A DNA stretch of 64,000 bases from Oscillospiraceae bacterium (GCA_017512745.1 JAFWEV010000033.1:1-64000); one strand, 5' to 3'. Shown: positions 52,463 to 61,722, counted from the stretch's first letter. Numbers and translations: made by a program. The notes: generated by a model from the letters alone, not told the origin.

Positions 52463-53314
52463 GTGACCTATCTATTACTGAACCCCAAAGCGAACAATTC
52501 CAAAGGCGCCGATGACGCAAAAGCATGGGCCGAATCAACAAATACCGTCTGTGAATTCGTTGACGTCACCGGCATTGATGACATGAAAGCGTTCTTTGAC
52601 GGACTTGAACCTTCGGATGAGGTCATCCTCACCGGCGGCGACGGGACCATCAACCGCTTTGCGAATGACATGTACGGCTACGAATTCAAAAATCCGCTGT
52701 GGTATGTCAAGTGCGGAAGCGGTAACGACTTTTTCAACGATGTAAAAGACGCTGCCGTTGACGGAAAGATCGAACTTGCTCCGTATCTCAAAAACCTTCC
52801 GCTTGTGACGGTTAAAGGTATAAAGCGCCGCTTCGTGAACGGCATCGGATACGGCCTCGACGGCGATGTCTGCAAATACGGGGATATCCAGAGAGCTACT
52901 TCGGATAAACCGGTCAACTATACCAACATAGCGATAAAACTGCTTCTCGGCAAATACAAACTCAAAAAAGCAACTGTGACTGTCGACGGTGAAACAGCAA
53001 AATATGAAAATGTCTGGCTGTCCCCCACGATGAAAGGCCGCTTCTACGGCGGAGGCATGATGGTCGCTCCTGGACAGAACCGTCTCGATCCTGACGGAAG
53101 AGTCACTTCCGTAGTCCTCTATAAGAAGAGCCGGCTCCTCACTCTCTCTCGTTTCCCATCCATCTTTAAAGGAGAGCATGTCAACTATAAGGGCTGGATC
53201 ACAGTGAAGACAGGAAAACACACAAAGGTGGTCTTCAATGAACCCTGCGCTCTGCAGATCGATGGCGACGTCATAGACGATGTTCTCGAATATGAGGTAG
53301 ACACAGAAGTATGA
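52463..53314 (+). CDS. Diacylglycerol/sphingosine kinase-family lipid kinase
   Basis: 283 residues of the DAGK catalytic family. The P-loop-like GGDGT motif is at 58-62 (LTGGDGTINRF), followed by YVKCGSGNDFFNDV and the substrate-side segment SPTMKGRFYGGGMMVAPGQN. It phosphorylates a lipid hydroxyl, probably diacylglycerol or a related lipid. The start is GTG at 52463 after AAGGAGAG. Its last four bases, ATGA, include the start of the next gene. First gene of a four-gene operon ending at the terminator at 56713. Confidence 0.93.
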   Translation: MTYLLLNPKANNSKGADDAKAWAESTNTVCEFVDVTGIDDMKAFFDGLEPSDEVILTGGDGTINRFANDMYGYEFKNPLWYVKCGSGNDFFNDVKDAAVDGKIELAPYLKNLPLVTVKGIKRRFVNGIGYGLDGDVCKYGDIQRATSDKPVNYTNIAIKLLLGKYKLKKATVTVDGETAKYENVWLSPTMKGRFYGGGMMVAPGQNRLDPDGRVTSVVLYKKSRLLTLSRFPSIFKGEHVNYKGWITVKTGKHTKVVFNEPCALQIDGDVIDDVLEYEVDTEV

Positions 53315-54843
53315 GGCAATATGATGTTGTAGTGATCGGCGCCGGAAACGGCGGTCTCGGTGCCGCAGCCAAAGTTCTTACAGCCGGCAAGACGTGCCTT
53401 GTCTGTGAAAAGCACAATATTCCGGGAGGCTTTGCAACCAGCTTTGTCAGGGGACGTTTCGAATTCGAGGCATCCCTGCATGAGTTCAACGGCATAGGCA
53501 CTCCGGAAGCGCCGGGCAGTACAAGAAAACTGTATGACGAACTGGGTGTCAGCGACAGGATCGAGTGGATCCAGCTGAAAGACGCCTATCGTCTTATATC
53601 CAAAGAAGAGGGATATGATTTCACAATGCCCTTCGGTCTCGACGCTTTCGCCGCAAAATGCGCCGAGCTCTGTCCTGACGGTGAAAAAATAGCACGCGAA
53701 TTCTTCTCGATATGCGGACAGATCCGTCAGGCAATGAATTACATAAGCGAGACGCACGGAAGGCCTGATCCCAAAGTCATGGCGGAAAAGTATCCGGATT
53801 ATCTCGCATGCGGATCATATTCCGTAAACGAGGCTTTCGATGCTCTCGGATATCCCCAGATCATGCGCGACAATTTCAACGCATACTGGTGTTATCTCGG
53901 AGCAAACGGAGATGAGCTCAGTTTCCTGCACTATGCCAATATGGTGTACAGCTACTATTCAGGAGGCGCTTGCATTCCGAAATCCCGTTCACATGAGATA
54001 TCTCTGGCATTCGAGGAGAGGATCCACGAACTCGGAGGAGATATATGGTTTAACAGCGAAGTCACAAACATCCTCACGGATAAAGAGGGGCATGTCAGCG
54101 GAATACGCCTCAGGGACGGCACCGAAGTTGCAACACGCCATGTGATAGCAGACTGTTCGCCGAATGTGGTCTACGGACGGCTCATGGACAAGAGCGCAGT
54201 TCCCGAAAGGGCTCTGAAGCTCACGAATTTCAGAAAACTTGCGGGAAAGGGATTCACCGTTTTCCTCGGACTCTCCAAATCGAGGGAGGAGCTCGGTATC
54301 ACTGATCACAACTACTTTATCTATGACACCTGCGACAACGTTAAGCAGTACGAGAATATGAAGAGTTTTGACGGCACTGCAGCTCAGGCGACTGTCTGCC
54401 TCAACTCGGCTGATCCGGACTGCTCTCCGAAGGGTACTGCGATCCTCTATATGACCACGCTGTTCACGGAAGATGTGTGGAAGGATGTGGAGGAAAAGGA
54501 TTATTTCAGAACAAAGAACGAAATAGCCCGGCGCATGATAGCCCGCTTCGAGGAAGCGACCGGAGTATGTATACACGACTGTATCGAAGAACTTGCCATA
54601 GCATCACCCGTCACTTATGCAAGATATACCGGTCATCCGAAAGGCACCATATACGGATATGAGGGACAGTATTATGACGGTCTCATGCCCAGGATCCAGA
54701 TGGTGGAAGAAGATCACTTCGTTCCCGGTCTCAGAATAGGCGGCGGATTCGGAGAGAGGCTGCTCGGATATCCCAGCAGTTATAAATCGGGAGTAAATGA
54801 AGCTTCCAGGACTCTCAGAGACATTGAGAAGGAGGGATGCTGA
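53311..54843 (+). CDS. Phytoene desaturase / retinol saturase-like FAD-dependent oxidoreductase
   Basis: 510 residues of the CrtI-like group. FAD motif VVIGAGNGGLGAAA at 6-19, then the CrtI-type continuation NIPGGFATSFVRGRFEFEASLHEFNGIG. The C-terminus ends with RIGGGFGERLLGYPSSYKSGVNEA, the usual FAD-binding tail. Members desaturate, saturate or isomerise isoprenoid and lipid chains. No carotenoid genes are nearby. It overlaps the lipid kinase by ATGA and is followed one base later by the reductase start. Substrate inferred to be a lipid only from context. Confidence 0.92.
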   Translation: MRQYDVVVIGAGNGGLGAAAKVLTAGKTCLVCEKHNIPGGFATSFVRGRFEFEASLHEFNGIGTPEAPGSTRKLYDELGVSDRIEWIQLKDAYRLISKEEGYDFTMPFGLDAFAAKCAELCPDGEKIAREFFSICGQIRQAMNYISETHGRPDPKVMAEKYPDYLACGSYSVNEAFDALGYPQIMRDNFNAYWCYLGANGDELSFLHYANMVYSYYSGGACIPKSRSHEISLAFEERIHELGGDIWFNSEVTNILTDKEGHVSGIRLRDGTEVATRHVIADCSPNVVYGRLMDKSAVPERALKLTNFRKLAGKGFTVFLGLSKSREELGITDHNYFIYDTCDNVKQYENMKSFDGTAAQATVCLNSADPDCSPKGTAILYMTTLFTEDVWKDVEEKDYFRTKNEIARRMIARFEEATGVCIHDCIEELAIASPVTYARYTGHPKGTIYGYEGQYYDGLMPRIQMVEEDHFVPGLRIGGGFGERLLGYPSSYKSGVNEASRTLRDIEKEGC

Positions 54844-54844
54844 T

Positions 54845-56005
54845 ATGATCTTCAAGAAGAGTGATATACCCGGCGAGGATATAAAGAGATTCATGGGCAT
54901 GCCCGCAGAGCGCAGAAAGAGAATCGATGAGACTCCTGCAGATCCGATCCCTGAGACATACGCCGTAAATGAACTGGCAAAAACTCTCCATCCGGGATAC
55001 ATAAAGGCTGAAGTCAAAAAGAAAACAGAGGTTGCTCCAGACCGATTTACGATCTCTTTCAGGTCATGTTCGGAAAACGGACGTTTCCCGTTCTTCAGGG
55101 CGGGACAGTATGTCACCGTTTCCTCGAATGTCGGCGGATCATTTGCAACCAGACCTTACTCTATCACGTCGTCTCCGTTTGAAGCTCTAGGCGGACTTCT
55201 GGAGATAACTGTTCACAAATCGGGGTTTTTCTCGGACTTTCTTGCAGACTCTTTCAAAGAGGGTGACATCGTTTTTGTAGGCGAACCGTCCGGAGATTTC
55301 TATCACGACGATCTCAGGGACAGAGGTCATGTTCTCGCTATCGCAGGCGGAACAGGTGTCACGCCTTTCATCTCGATGATGAAGGCCGTGAGAGAAGGCA
55401 GTGAAGACTTCAGGATAACCGTTCTGTACGGCGTCAAGTTCAGGAAAGAGATGCTCTTTGATCCGTCCGTGTTTGAGAGTGAGAGAATCAAGATCATTCC
55501 GGTACTGTCCGATGAATATGTCGAAGGGTATGCTCACGGATTCATCGGTCCGGATCTCATAAAGCCGCATGTCACTGAAGAAACGAATATCTTTGTATGC
55601 GGTCCGGAAGCACTGTATGAGTACGCATCCGAAGCGCTGAATGAACTGAAGATCGATTCTTCCAGGATCAGATCCGAACACAACGTATGCAGAGATCTTC
55701 CGGGAGAGCCCGTATTCTATAAGCTGAAAGTCCACATGCGTGATACAGTGTATGACATTGATTCAAGATCCACCGAGACTCTTCTCGTGGCAATGGAGCG
55801 TGCCGGAATAAAAGCACCTTCCAAGTGCAGAAGCGGGATCTGCGGATTCTGCCACTCCAGGGTGATATCCGGAGAATATCTTCTCGCCCCTGACCGCACC
55901 GATTCGCGGAGACTGGCCGATATAAAATTCGAATATATCCATCCGTGCTGCACGTTCCCTCTTTCGGACATGGAGATAGACGTCCCTCCCCTTGATCTTG
56001 GCTGA
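54845..56005 (+). CDS. FAD/NAD(P)H ferredoxin-type reductase with plant-type [2Fe-2S] domain
   Basis: 386 residues: an N-terminal extension of about 55 residues, an FNR-type FAD domain (TRPYSITSSP), an NAD(P) domain (AGGTGVTPFISMM, FVCGPEALYEYA), and a C-terminal [2Fe-2S] ferredoxin domain with Cys328, Cys333, Cys336 and Cys368/369. It moves electrons from NAD(P)H to a partner protein. Directly behind the desaturase-like gene, it is the obvious electron donor. The ATG at 54845 follows AAGGAGG. An N-terminal motif unknown to me precedes the FAD domain. Confidence 0.94.
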   Translation: MIFKKSDIPGEDIKRFMGMPAERRKRIDETPADPIPETYAVNELAKTLHPGYIKAEVKKKTEVAPDRFTISFRSCSENGRFPFFRAGQYVTVSSNVGGSFATRPYSITSSPFEALGGLLEITVHKSGFFSDFLADSFKEGDIVFVGEPSGDFYHDDLRDRGHVLAIAGGTGVTPFISMMKAVREGSEDFRITVLYGVKFRKEMLFDPSVFESERIKIIPVLSDEYVEGYAHGFIGPDLIKPHVTEETNIFVCGPEALYEYASEALNELKIDSSRIRSEHNVCRDLPGEPVFYKLKVHMRDTVYDIDSRSTETLLVAMERAGIKAPSKCRSGICGFCHSRVISGEYLLAPDRTDSRRLADIKFEYIHPCCTFPLSDMEIDVPPLDLG

Positions 56006-56030
56006 TTAAAAACAACAGGAGGCAACCAAT

Positions 56031-56699
56031 ATGTTTAAGCCTGTGTGGTTCATTATCGTTTACTGTGCAGCACTTATCTGTTATCTGTACACAAGAAACG
56101 GGAAGAAAAAATTGTACAGAGCCATCAACAAATATCTGATGGCTTCGATGTATCTGATACTCGCTTTTGTCAAATTCGCAAGGGGGTACGATCTCCGCAC
56201 CTATCACCTGCTTCTGCTCCCCGCGCTGATACTGGCATTTCTGGGAGACGTCTTTCTCGTGTTTGACTTCGGCAGAGGCGGAGACTTCTTCCTTGCGGGC
56301 AACCTCTGTTTCATATTCTATGAGCAGGCCGTTCTGTCATCTCACGGCATCCCTCTGACAAGGAGATGGTGGATCTTCGCCGTTGCGGCGCTGATCATAA
56401 TCTCTCTGGGCTGGGCGGCGACCAAGTATCCGGAAAAGGTCAAGATGGAAAAGATGAAATACCCCATGCTATTTTATCTCTCATCTATCGTGACGCACGG
56501 TCTTTCGGGCCTTGCAATGATGATCTATCTTTCGGACACCCGTTTTTTGGTGATGGGACTCGGTTCGCTCCTGTTCATGTTCTCGGACCTGATCCTGACA
56601 ACTTACAAATTCATTATCCGGGAAAACAACACCTGGCTCGTTCGTCTCAACAGTCTCACCTATTTCCCGGGACTGCTGCTGATAGTGCTCGCCATGTAG
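56031..56699 (+). CDS. YhhN/TMEM86-family membrane protein (lysoplasmalogenase-like)
   Basis: 222 residues with about eight membrane helices and the YhhN features LLLPALILAFLGDVFLVF and GSLLFMFSDLILTTYKF, the two conserved Asp-containing helices. Known TMEM86 and YhhN proteins hydrolyse the vinyl-ether bond of lysoplasmalogens. It starts 25 bp after the reductase gene with AGGAGG and ends at a strong terminator. Its presence supports a plasmalogen or ether-lipid role for the operon. Confidence 0.9.
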   Translation: MFKPVWFIIVYCAALICYLYTRNGKKKLYRAINKYLMASMYLILAFVKFARGYDLRTYHLLLLPALILAFLGDVFLVFDFGRGGDFFLAGNLCFIFYEQAVLSSHGIPLTRRWWIFAVAALIIISLGWAATKYPEKVKMEKMKYPMLFYLSSIVTHGLSGLAMMIYLSDTRFLVMGLGSLLFMFSDLILTTYKFIIRENNTWLVRLNSLTYFPGLLLIVLAM

Positions 56700-56712
56700 A
56701 TCCCGACACAGT

Positions 56713-56746
56713 TAAAGAGTTCCGACCGGAAGGCCGGAACTCTTTT
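56713..56746. terminator. Bidirectional intrinsic terminator
   Basis: AAAGAGTTCCG / CCGGAACTCTTTT hairpin with T and A runs on the two sides. It ends the lipid-redox operon (plus) and the TetR-CPBP operon (minus). Confidence 0.92.
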
Positions 56747-56767
56747 CATGTCTTGAAATTATACGGA

Positions 56768-57484
56768 TTATTTATTTATTTCAGGCGTTTCGATTTTTCT
56801 AAGATAAAGGCAATAAAATACCGCTATTACGATCATGGCTCCATGGGCGATCCAGTTGAATACCGGGGACGCCGAATCATTTGAGAACACGGCGAAGACA
56901 TCGGTAAGACTGTGCGAGAGGATACAGGGAAGAAGGCTTCCGCTCTTGTAGAACACCATCGTGACGATGAATCCGAACGCGATCGCAAATGCCACCTGCA
57001 GCAGCGTCTCACCAAGTTCATGCCCCGTAAACAGATTCAGTATGTGCCCTATCCCAAAAGTGATTGCGGAAACAGTGATGGCGGTTTTCGCGTTCCCGTT
57101 CTTCAGCATCGCCTTGAACAGGAATCCACGGAATATCAGTTCCTCGGCAAATCCGACCAGAGCCATTGAGACAACGGCAAATATCTGACCCGGTAAAGAG
57201 TAATGCGGTCTGATCCCCGTCGCAAGATTGAGCGCCGGAATGATCCACAGCGGAATAAACCACAGCATGATCCTGCTGTCTTTCGTCCATCCGGAGAGCC
57301 CGTACTTCTCCATTAGTCCGTTTTTCCTGACGAACAGGAACATGAGCAGGGATACTATCACAAGTCCCAACATCATATACGGGCTGTCATCCCCGAGGTT
57401 CCGGAGATTCCCCATCGACACCGTGTAGATCACGATCCAGAATATGGCGAACAGTATCTCATTTTTATCGTAAAACTTCTTCAA
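56768..57484 (-). CDS. CPBP-family intramembrane glutamic endopeptidase
   Basis: 239 residues, multiple membrane helices, with the Abi/CPBP motifs FAEELIFRGFLFKA, FGIGHILN and LSHSLTDVFA. These predicted intramembrane proteases mature peptides or act in self-immunity. The start is a TTG at 57484, nine bases after GGAGG and one base after the TetR stop; longer in-frame readings run into the tetR gene. Co-transcribed with, and probably controlled by, the TetR regulator. Confidence 0.9.
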   Translation of the reverse strand: MKKFYDKNEILFAIFWIVIYTVSMGNLRNLGDDSPYMMLGLVIVSLLMFLFVRKNGLMEKYGLSGWTKDSRIMLWFIPLWIIPALNLATGIRPHYSLPGQIFAVVSMALVGFAEELIFRGFLFKAMLKNGNAKTAITVSAITFGIGHILNLFTGHELGETLLQVAFAIAFGFIVTMVFYKSGSLLPCILSHSLTDVFAVFSNDSASPVFNWIAHGAMIVIAVFYCLYLRKIETPEINK

Positions 57485-57485
57485 T

Positions 57486-58052
57486 TTATTTTTCCTCCCC
57501 GGCAGCGAGCACGGCGCCGTTAAACACTTTTTCAAGATGGTGTGCTGCAAGCTCTTCATCATATTCCAGTGAGTTGTTGGCGATGATGCTTGCATATCCA
57601 TGAGCGAACATGGCTATGACCAGAAATATCTCCTTGGTCTTTCCCATATCCGTCCCGATACCCTCCTGCATTGCTGAGAGCACCGGAATGAGTTCTTCCG
57701 AGTCGATCATCTCGAGCAGATTGTTCTCTCTGGCATACCCGGACTGGAAAAGGAACCTGAAGAGATTCGGCTCCTTTATGGCAAAACGGATATAGTTGAG
57801 CCCTATCTCAAGAAGCGGATCCCTCTCTCCCGAGAATGTCATGAGATATTCCGTGTGGAACCGGTCGACCTGAGAGTATGCTTCCATCTTCAGGTCCTCC
57901 ATTGTCGCAAAATGATACATGACAGGCTGGGTGGAGCATCTGAGTTTTCCGGCGACAGCTCTTGCATTTACAGCTTCGTATCCCGACTCCCGGACGATCC
58001 CTGCAGCCGCGTCTACGATCATCTCCCGTGTGACCTTGCTTTTCGGAGCCAC
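57486..58052 (-). CDS. TetR/AcrR-family transcriptional regulator
   Basis: 188 residues with an N-terminal helix-turn-helix (ARAVAGKLRCSTQPVMYHFATMEDLK) and a helical ligand domain. The start is GTG at 58052 after GGAGGAGG. An operator-like inverted repeat sits over the likely transcription start (58074-58089), so it should repress its own gene and the CPBP gene. The ligand is unknown. Confidence 0.93.
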   Translation of the reverse strand: MAPKSKVTREMIVDAAAGIVRESGYEAVNARAVAGKLRCSTQPVMYHFATMEDLKMEAYSQVDRFHTEYLMTFSGERDPLLEIGLNYIRFAIKEPNLFRFLFQSGYARENNLLEMIDSEELIPVLSAMQEGIGTDMGKTKEIFLVIAMFAHGYASIIANNSLEYDEELAAHHLEKVFNGAVLAAGEEK

Positions 58053-58073
58053 AGTATGCCCTCCTCCGCAATG

Positions 58074-58089
58074 TATAACATTTGTTATA
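58074..58089 (-). promoter_or_regulatory. TetR operator palindrome
   Basis: Perfect 7-bp inverted repeat TATAACA-TT-TGTTATA located just downstream of the promoter -10 of the tetR gene, a classic autoregulation site. Confidence 0.6.
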
Positions 58090-58094
58090 TATTG

Positions 58095-58122
58095 ATTATA
58101 ATTTTCTTAGTACCTATGTCAA
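58095..58122 (-). promoter_or_regulatory. tetR-CPBP promoter
   Basis: On the minus strand TTGACA (58122-58117), 16-bp spacer, TATAAT (58100-58095): a near-consensus promoter. Confidence 0.8.
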
Positions 58123-58126
58123 GGCA

Positions 58127-58162
58127 GAAAAAAAACAGCGCTTCGCTTCCGAAGTGCTGTTT
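58127..58162 (-). terminator. Terminator of the TSUP-MATE-cyclophilin-HAD operon
   Basis: A 13-bp stem AAACAGCACTTCG / CGAAGCGCTGTTT followed on the minus strand by an eight-T tract. Confidence 0.9.
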
Positions 58163-58184
58163 AAGTTATTGTTCCTATGGCATC

Positions 58185-59006
58185 TCAGCCGATCAAATAT
58201 CTCAGCATAGCTTCCGCTGCTCCGTCATGATCGTTATCCGCGACTGTAACATCGCTCGCGCGCCTGACATTGTCATTCGCATTTCCCATGGCTACCGCAA
58301 GACCGGCCGCTTTGAGCAGGCTGAGATCGTTATCCGCATCTCCGGCGGCGATCGTCTCCTCTATCGGTATTCCGAGATATCCGCAGACTTCCCTTAAGCC
58401 CTGCCCCTTATCCACTCCGAGCGATGTGGTTTCGATGGACGTCACCTCGGAATAGACATGTTCGGCATTGTCTCTCAGTTTCATCATGGAATCCGCTCTG
58501 TCCTCGACCGTCCTGTGGTACACATTTATCTTCTCGACATTGTGTCCGCTGTGAAGAATGTATTCCCAGATATCCGGCACCCATGTTCCTATGAGAGTGT
58601 ACAGCGGTCTGTATTGCTCCATGTGGTACTGTTCGAGCCTATCCAGAAATCCTTCCGCAATAACGGAATGGCCTTCCGACATGCACTGGACCATTACATC
58701 CTTGGTTCCTACGACTTCATAGATATCCATGATCGCTTCCTCCGGAAGGGATTTTCTGCTGATGATCTTATCCTGCCCGAAGTCATAAATAAGCGATCCG
58801 CTCGTACAGATCGAGATATCCACACCCTCAAGCTCCCTCATGAGGGGTCTCACTTCATCGACTGTCCTCCCGGTGGAAAGAACGATGTGCTTCCCGAGGC
58901 TGCGTGCTTTTCTGACGGCATCTTTCACAGCAGGAGTCAGTTCCTTGCGGGAATTGACCAGAGTGCCGTCGACATCGAATGCTATCAGTTGAAATTGTCT
59001 GCTCAT
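58185..59006 (-). CDS. Cof-type HAD-IIB family phosphatase
   Basis: 273 residues with HAD motif I as FDVDGTLVNS, motif II in VLSTGR, and motif IV as AAGDADNDLSLL. The Cof-like cap is present. It probably dephosphorylates sugar phosphates or flavin/cofactor phosphates. Its ATG overlaps the cyclophilin stop (ATGA at 59006-59003). Last gene of the operon. Confidence 0.93.
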   Translation of the reverse strand: MSRQFQLIAFDVDGTLVNSRKELTPAVKDAVRKARSLGKHIVLSTGRTVDEVRPLMRELEGVDISICTSGSLIYDFGQDKIISRKSLPEEAIMDIYEVVGTKDVMVQCMSEGHSVIAEGFLDRLEQYHMEQYRPLYTLIGTWVPDIWEYILHSGHNVEKINVYHRTVEDRADSMMKLRDNAEHVYSEVTSIETTSLGVDKGQGLREVCGYLGIPIEETIAAGDADNDLSLLKAAGLAVAMGNANDNVRRASDVTVADNDHDGAAEAMLRYLIG

Positions 59007-59500
59007 TCGATCGTGATCGATTTGATGACAGGCTGTCTGCTTCTCGGGATCGTTCCGTTTCTGTCGATCGGTTCGGCGTCCACACAGACCTGATCCACGA
59101 CATCGAGACCGTCGGTGACCGCTCCGAAAGCCGCGTACTGTCCGTCAAGGTAGAAAGCGTCTTCCTGACAGATAAAGAACTGTGAGCTTGCGCTGTTAGG
59201 CATCTGAGATCTCGCCATGGAGATGACACCCCTGGCATGTCTTATAGGATTATTGACTCCGTTCATTGCGAATTCGCCCTTGATGTTCTCATCAGATCCG
59301 CCTGTACCGTTTCCGCGGGGATCTCCTCCCTGCATCATGAATCCCTCGATGATCCTGTGGAAAGTCAGTCCGTTATAGAATCCTTCATTTGCGAGCTTTA
59401 CGAAGTTTGCCACCGTAATCGGAGCTTCCTCACCGTAAAGTTCGAGTGTGATGACACCATATCCTTCGATGTCGATTTTTGCGGTATTTGTTGCGTTCAT
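59003..59500 (-). CDS. ppiB: Peptidyl-prolyl cis-trans isomerase (cyclophilin)
   Basis: 165 residues of the cyclophilin family: FHRIIEGFMMQGGDP at the active site, SASSQFFICQED and AFGAVTDGLDVVD. It catalyses proline isomerisation during protein folding, in the cytoplasm since there is no signal peptide. AAGGAG precedes the ATG. It lies between MATE and HAD genes, an arrangement likely due to co-transcription rather than a shared pathway. Confidence 0.95.
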   Translation of the reverse strand: MNATNTAKIDIEGYGVITLELYGEEAPITVANFVKLANEGFYNGLTFHRIIEGFMMQGGDPRGNGTGGSDENIKGEFAMNGVNNPIRHARGVISMARSQMPNSASSQFFICQEDAFYLDGQYAAFGAVTDGLDVVDQVCVDAEPIDRNGTIPRSRQPVIKSITIE

Positions 59501-59512
59501 ACTTGTTTCTCC

Positions 59513-60865
59513 TTAATTATCAGCAAGTAATGTCTTTCTGTATGTGAAATATCCTCCGAGGAGGAGCAGCGTCATGAGGATCCAGGTCGTCGGCTCCGTG
59601 ATACAGGTCCCGAGATATCCGAGTTTCGGGATCAGTATGGCGGCTGCCATGAGTTTCATGAGGAGTTCTATTATGCTGGACATGACCGGGATCGTCTTTT
59701 TCCCGATAGCCTGCATGGAATTTCTCATGACAAACAGTATGCCGAGCACCCAGAAGAGCGGGACGTGGATCCTTATGCACATGACCGCGTTTTTAATTAT
59801 CTCGGGGTTGTTCGTTCCCGTTGTAAATATAATAGCATATCTGCCGAACAGGAATCCCAAAGCGCATGCGATAAGTCCCCACGCGACCTCTATCAGACAC
59901 GCCTGCCTGATGCCGGTCTTTATCCTCGATCCTTTACCGGCGCCCCAGTTCTGTCCGACGAAGGTGGACGCGGCGCTCGATATGGATCCCAGAGGAGTCA
60001 TCAGGATATTCACGATCCTTCTTCCGGCTGTCTGGGATGCGATTATGACCTCGCCGAGGCTGTTGTTGGCCGCCTGGAAGAAGACTCCTCCTATATCTAT
60101 TACCGTGAACATGAATGCCATTGCTGACCCGTTGGAAAGGAGCTCCATCGTCCTGTCTCTCTCCATCCTGAAGTCCTCGCGCTTCGGCAGCATCTCCTTG
60201 TAGTTGCGGTAGAAATAGGTTCCCGCGAATACGGCGGATATCGCCTGAGCAATTATCGTCGCCAGAGCTGCTCCTCCCACACCCATGTGCATCAGAGCTA
60301 TGAAGACTATATCCAGTATTATATTCAGAACACATGCGATTATGAGTGCGACCAGAGGTATGACGCTGTTGCCCACAGCTCTCAGAATAGAGGAGAACAT
60401 ATTGTATGCCATCGTCGCGATTATACCCATGCACAACACTGACATGTAACTGTACGCCTCGTTGAATATAACGTCAGGTGTGTTCATGAAGTGCATAAGC
60501 GGTCTTAAAAACATCATTGCCATGCCTGTGAGCGCAAGACTGATGATCAGATCCAGTGTGAGCATACCCGCAATGGACTTCCTCAGTTCATCATCCCTGT
60601 GCGCTCCGAAGCATCTTGTGACGACCAGAGCAAAGCCTCCGTTCATCCCGAATGCGATGTTTATGATGACACCGAACAGCGACATGGTCGCACCGATGGC
60701 TGCTATCGCGTTGTCGCCGAGATTGTACCCGGCAACCATCGTATCGACCACGCTGTATATCTGCTGAAATATATTTCCTATAAGAAGCGGTACGGCAAAC
60801 TCGATTATCATCCTGGTGGGATTGCCTACCGTCATGTCTTTTATCTTGATTCCTGATCTGGTCAT
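59513..60865 (-). CDS. MATE-family multidrug efflux transporter
   Basis: 450 residues with about 12 transmembrane helices and MATE features: NIFQQIYSVVDTMVAGYNLG in helix 1-2, NMFSSILRAVGNSVIP, and the second-half repeat STFVGQNWGAGKGSRIKTG. It exports cationic drugs or metabolites by sodium or proton antiport. The start lies four bases after the TSUP stop; no strong ribosome site is seen, so translation is probably coupled. Substrate not predictable. Confidence 0.95.
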   Translation of the reverse strand: MTRSGIKIKDMTVGNPTRMIIEFAVPLLIGNIFQQIYSVVDTMVAGYNLGDNAIAAIGATMSLFGVIINIAFGMNGGFALVVTRCFGAHRDDELRKSIAGMLTLDLIISLALTGMAMMFLRPLMHFMNTPDVIFNEAYSYMSVLCMGIIATMAYNMFSSILRAVGNSVIPLVALIIACVLNIILDIVFIALMHMGVGGAALATIIAQAISAVFAGTYFYRNYKEMLPKREDFRMERDRTMELLSNGSAMAFMFTVIDIGGVFFQAANNSLGEVIIASQTAGRRIVNILMTPLGSISSAASTFVGQNWGAGKGSRIKTGIRQACLIEVAWGLIACALGFLFGRYAIIFTTGTNNPEIIKNAVMCIRIHVPLFWVLGILFVMRNSMQAIGKKTIPVMSSIIELLMKLMAAAILIPKLGYLGTCITEPTTWILMTLLLLGGYFTYRKTLLADN

Positions 60866-60869
60866 TCGC

Positions 60870-61640
60870 TTAAAGTATACCTGTCATTTCCAATACAATT
60901 CTTATGAGCAATATGGAAAGCACCACAATAGTTAGAGGCTTTACATATTTCGCTCCTTTGTGCAATACAAGTCCCGATCCGAGATAGTTGCCTATAATAT
61001 TCGCACATCCCGCCGCAAGTCCCAATGGGACCAGCATCTGTCCGTTCATCAGAAATACGACCACGGACACAATATTGGATGTGAGATTGATGACCTTTGC
61101 CTGAGCGTTTGAAGAACTTATCTTCATCTTTGCGAACACATTGAACGCGATGATGAGGAACGTCCCCGCGCCGGGTCCGTAGAATCCGTCATATCCCCCG
61201 ATCACAAAAGCGCTTATGACAGCCGCTATATACACCTTCTTGTCGACGGGAGGATCCTTCTCCCTGTCGACGAACAGTTTTTTGTTGAACACAACGGCAG
61301 CAACCAGAGGTATGATCACAATGACCATGATCCTGATGGCTTTTTCACTTACCAGAAGATTAAGATTGGCTCCGATATACGCTCCGATAAGCGTCGCAAA
61401 AACCGTCGGTACGGCTATCTTCCAGTTGATAAGTCCGTTCTTTGCAAATCTTGCCGTCGATGTGAGCGTTCCGAACACGGACGACAGCTTGTTCGTGCCG
61501 ATCGCCAGATGCGACGGCAGACCTGCGACCAGATACGCAGGCAGAGATATAAGGCCACCGCCTCCGGCGATGGAATCCAGAAAACCTGCCAGGAATACCA
61601 GCGGACAGGCTATAAGAAACATTCTAGGTGTAAGTTCCAA
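60870..61640 (-). CDS. Sulfite exporter TauE/SafE-family permease (TSUP)
   Basis: 256 residues with seven to eight membrane helices: AGFLDSIAGGGGLISLPAYL near the N-terminus and the repeat GGYDGFYGPGAGTFLIIAF in the middle, both diagnostic of the TSUP family. Members move sulfite, sulfoacetate or other organic anions. The start is TTG at 61640 after GGGAGA. First gene of a four-gene operon. Confidence 0.92.
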   Translation of the reverse strand: MELTPRMFLIACPLVFLAGFLDSIAGGGGLISLPAYLVAGLPSHLAIGTNKLSSVFGTLTSTARFAKNGLINWKIAVPTVFATLIGAYIGANLNLLVSEKAIRIMVIVIIPLVAAVVFNKKLFVDREKDPPVDKKVYIAAVISAFVIGGYDGFYGPGAGTFLIIAFNVFAKMKISSSNAQAKVINLTSNIVSVVVFLMNGQMLVPLGLAAGCANIIGNYLGSGLVLHKGAKYVKPLTIVVLSILLIRIVLEMTGIL

Positions 61641-61653
61641 GTGTCTTCTCCCG

Positions 61654-61684
61654 AAAAAAACCGCTTCCGAAGGACGGATAGCGG
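61654..61684 (-). terminator. Terminator after the C45 hydrolase gene
   Basis: CCGCTATCCG / CGGAAGCGG hairpin on the minus strand, followed by seven T residues. It separates the C45 gene from the TSUP operon. Confidence 0.85.
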
Positions 61685-61722
61685 GTATTTGTCAGCTATT
61701 CATTCTGTTTAGGCCTTGCATA

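Noticed and set aside
53311..54843. Carotenoid biosynthesis gene (true phytoene desaturase)
   Set aside because: No phytoene synthase or other carotenoid gene is present; the context is lipid kinase, reductase and YhhN.
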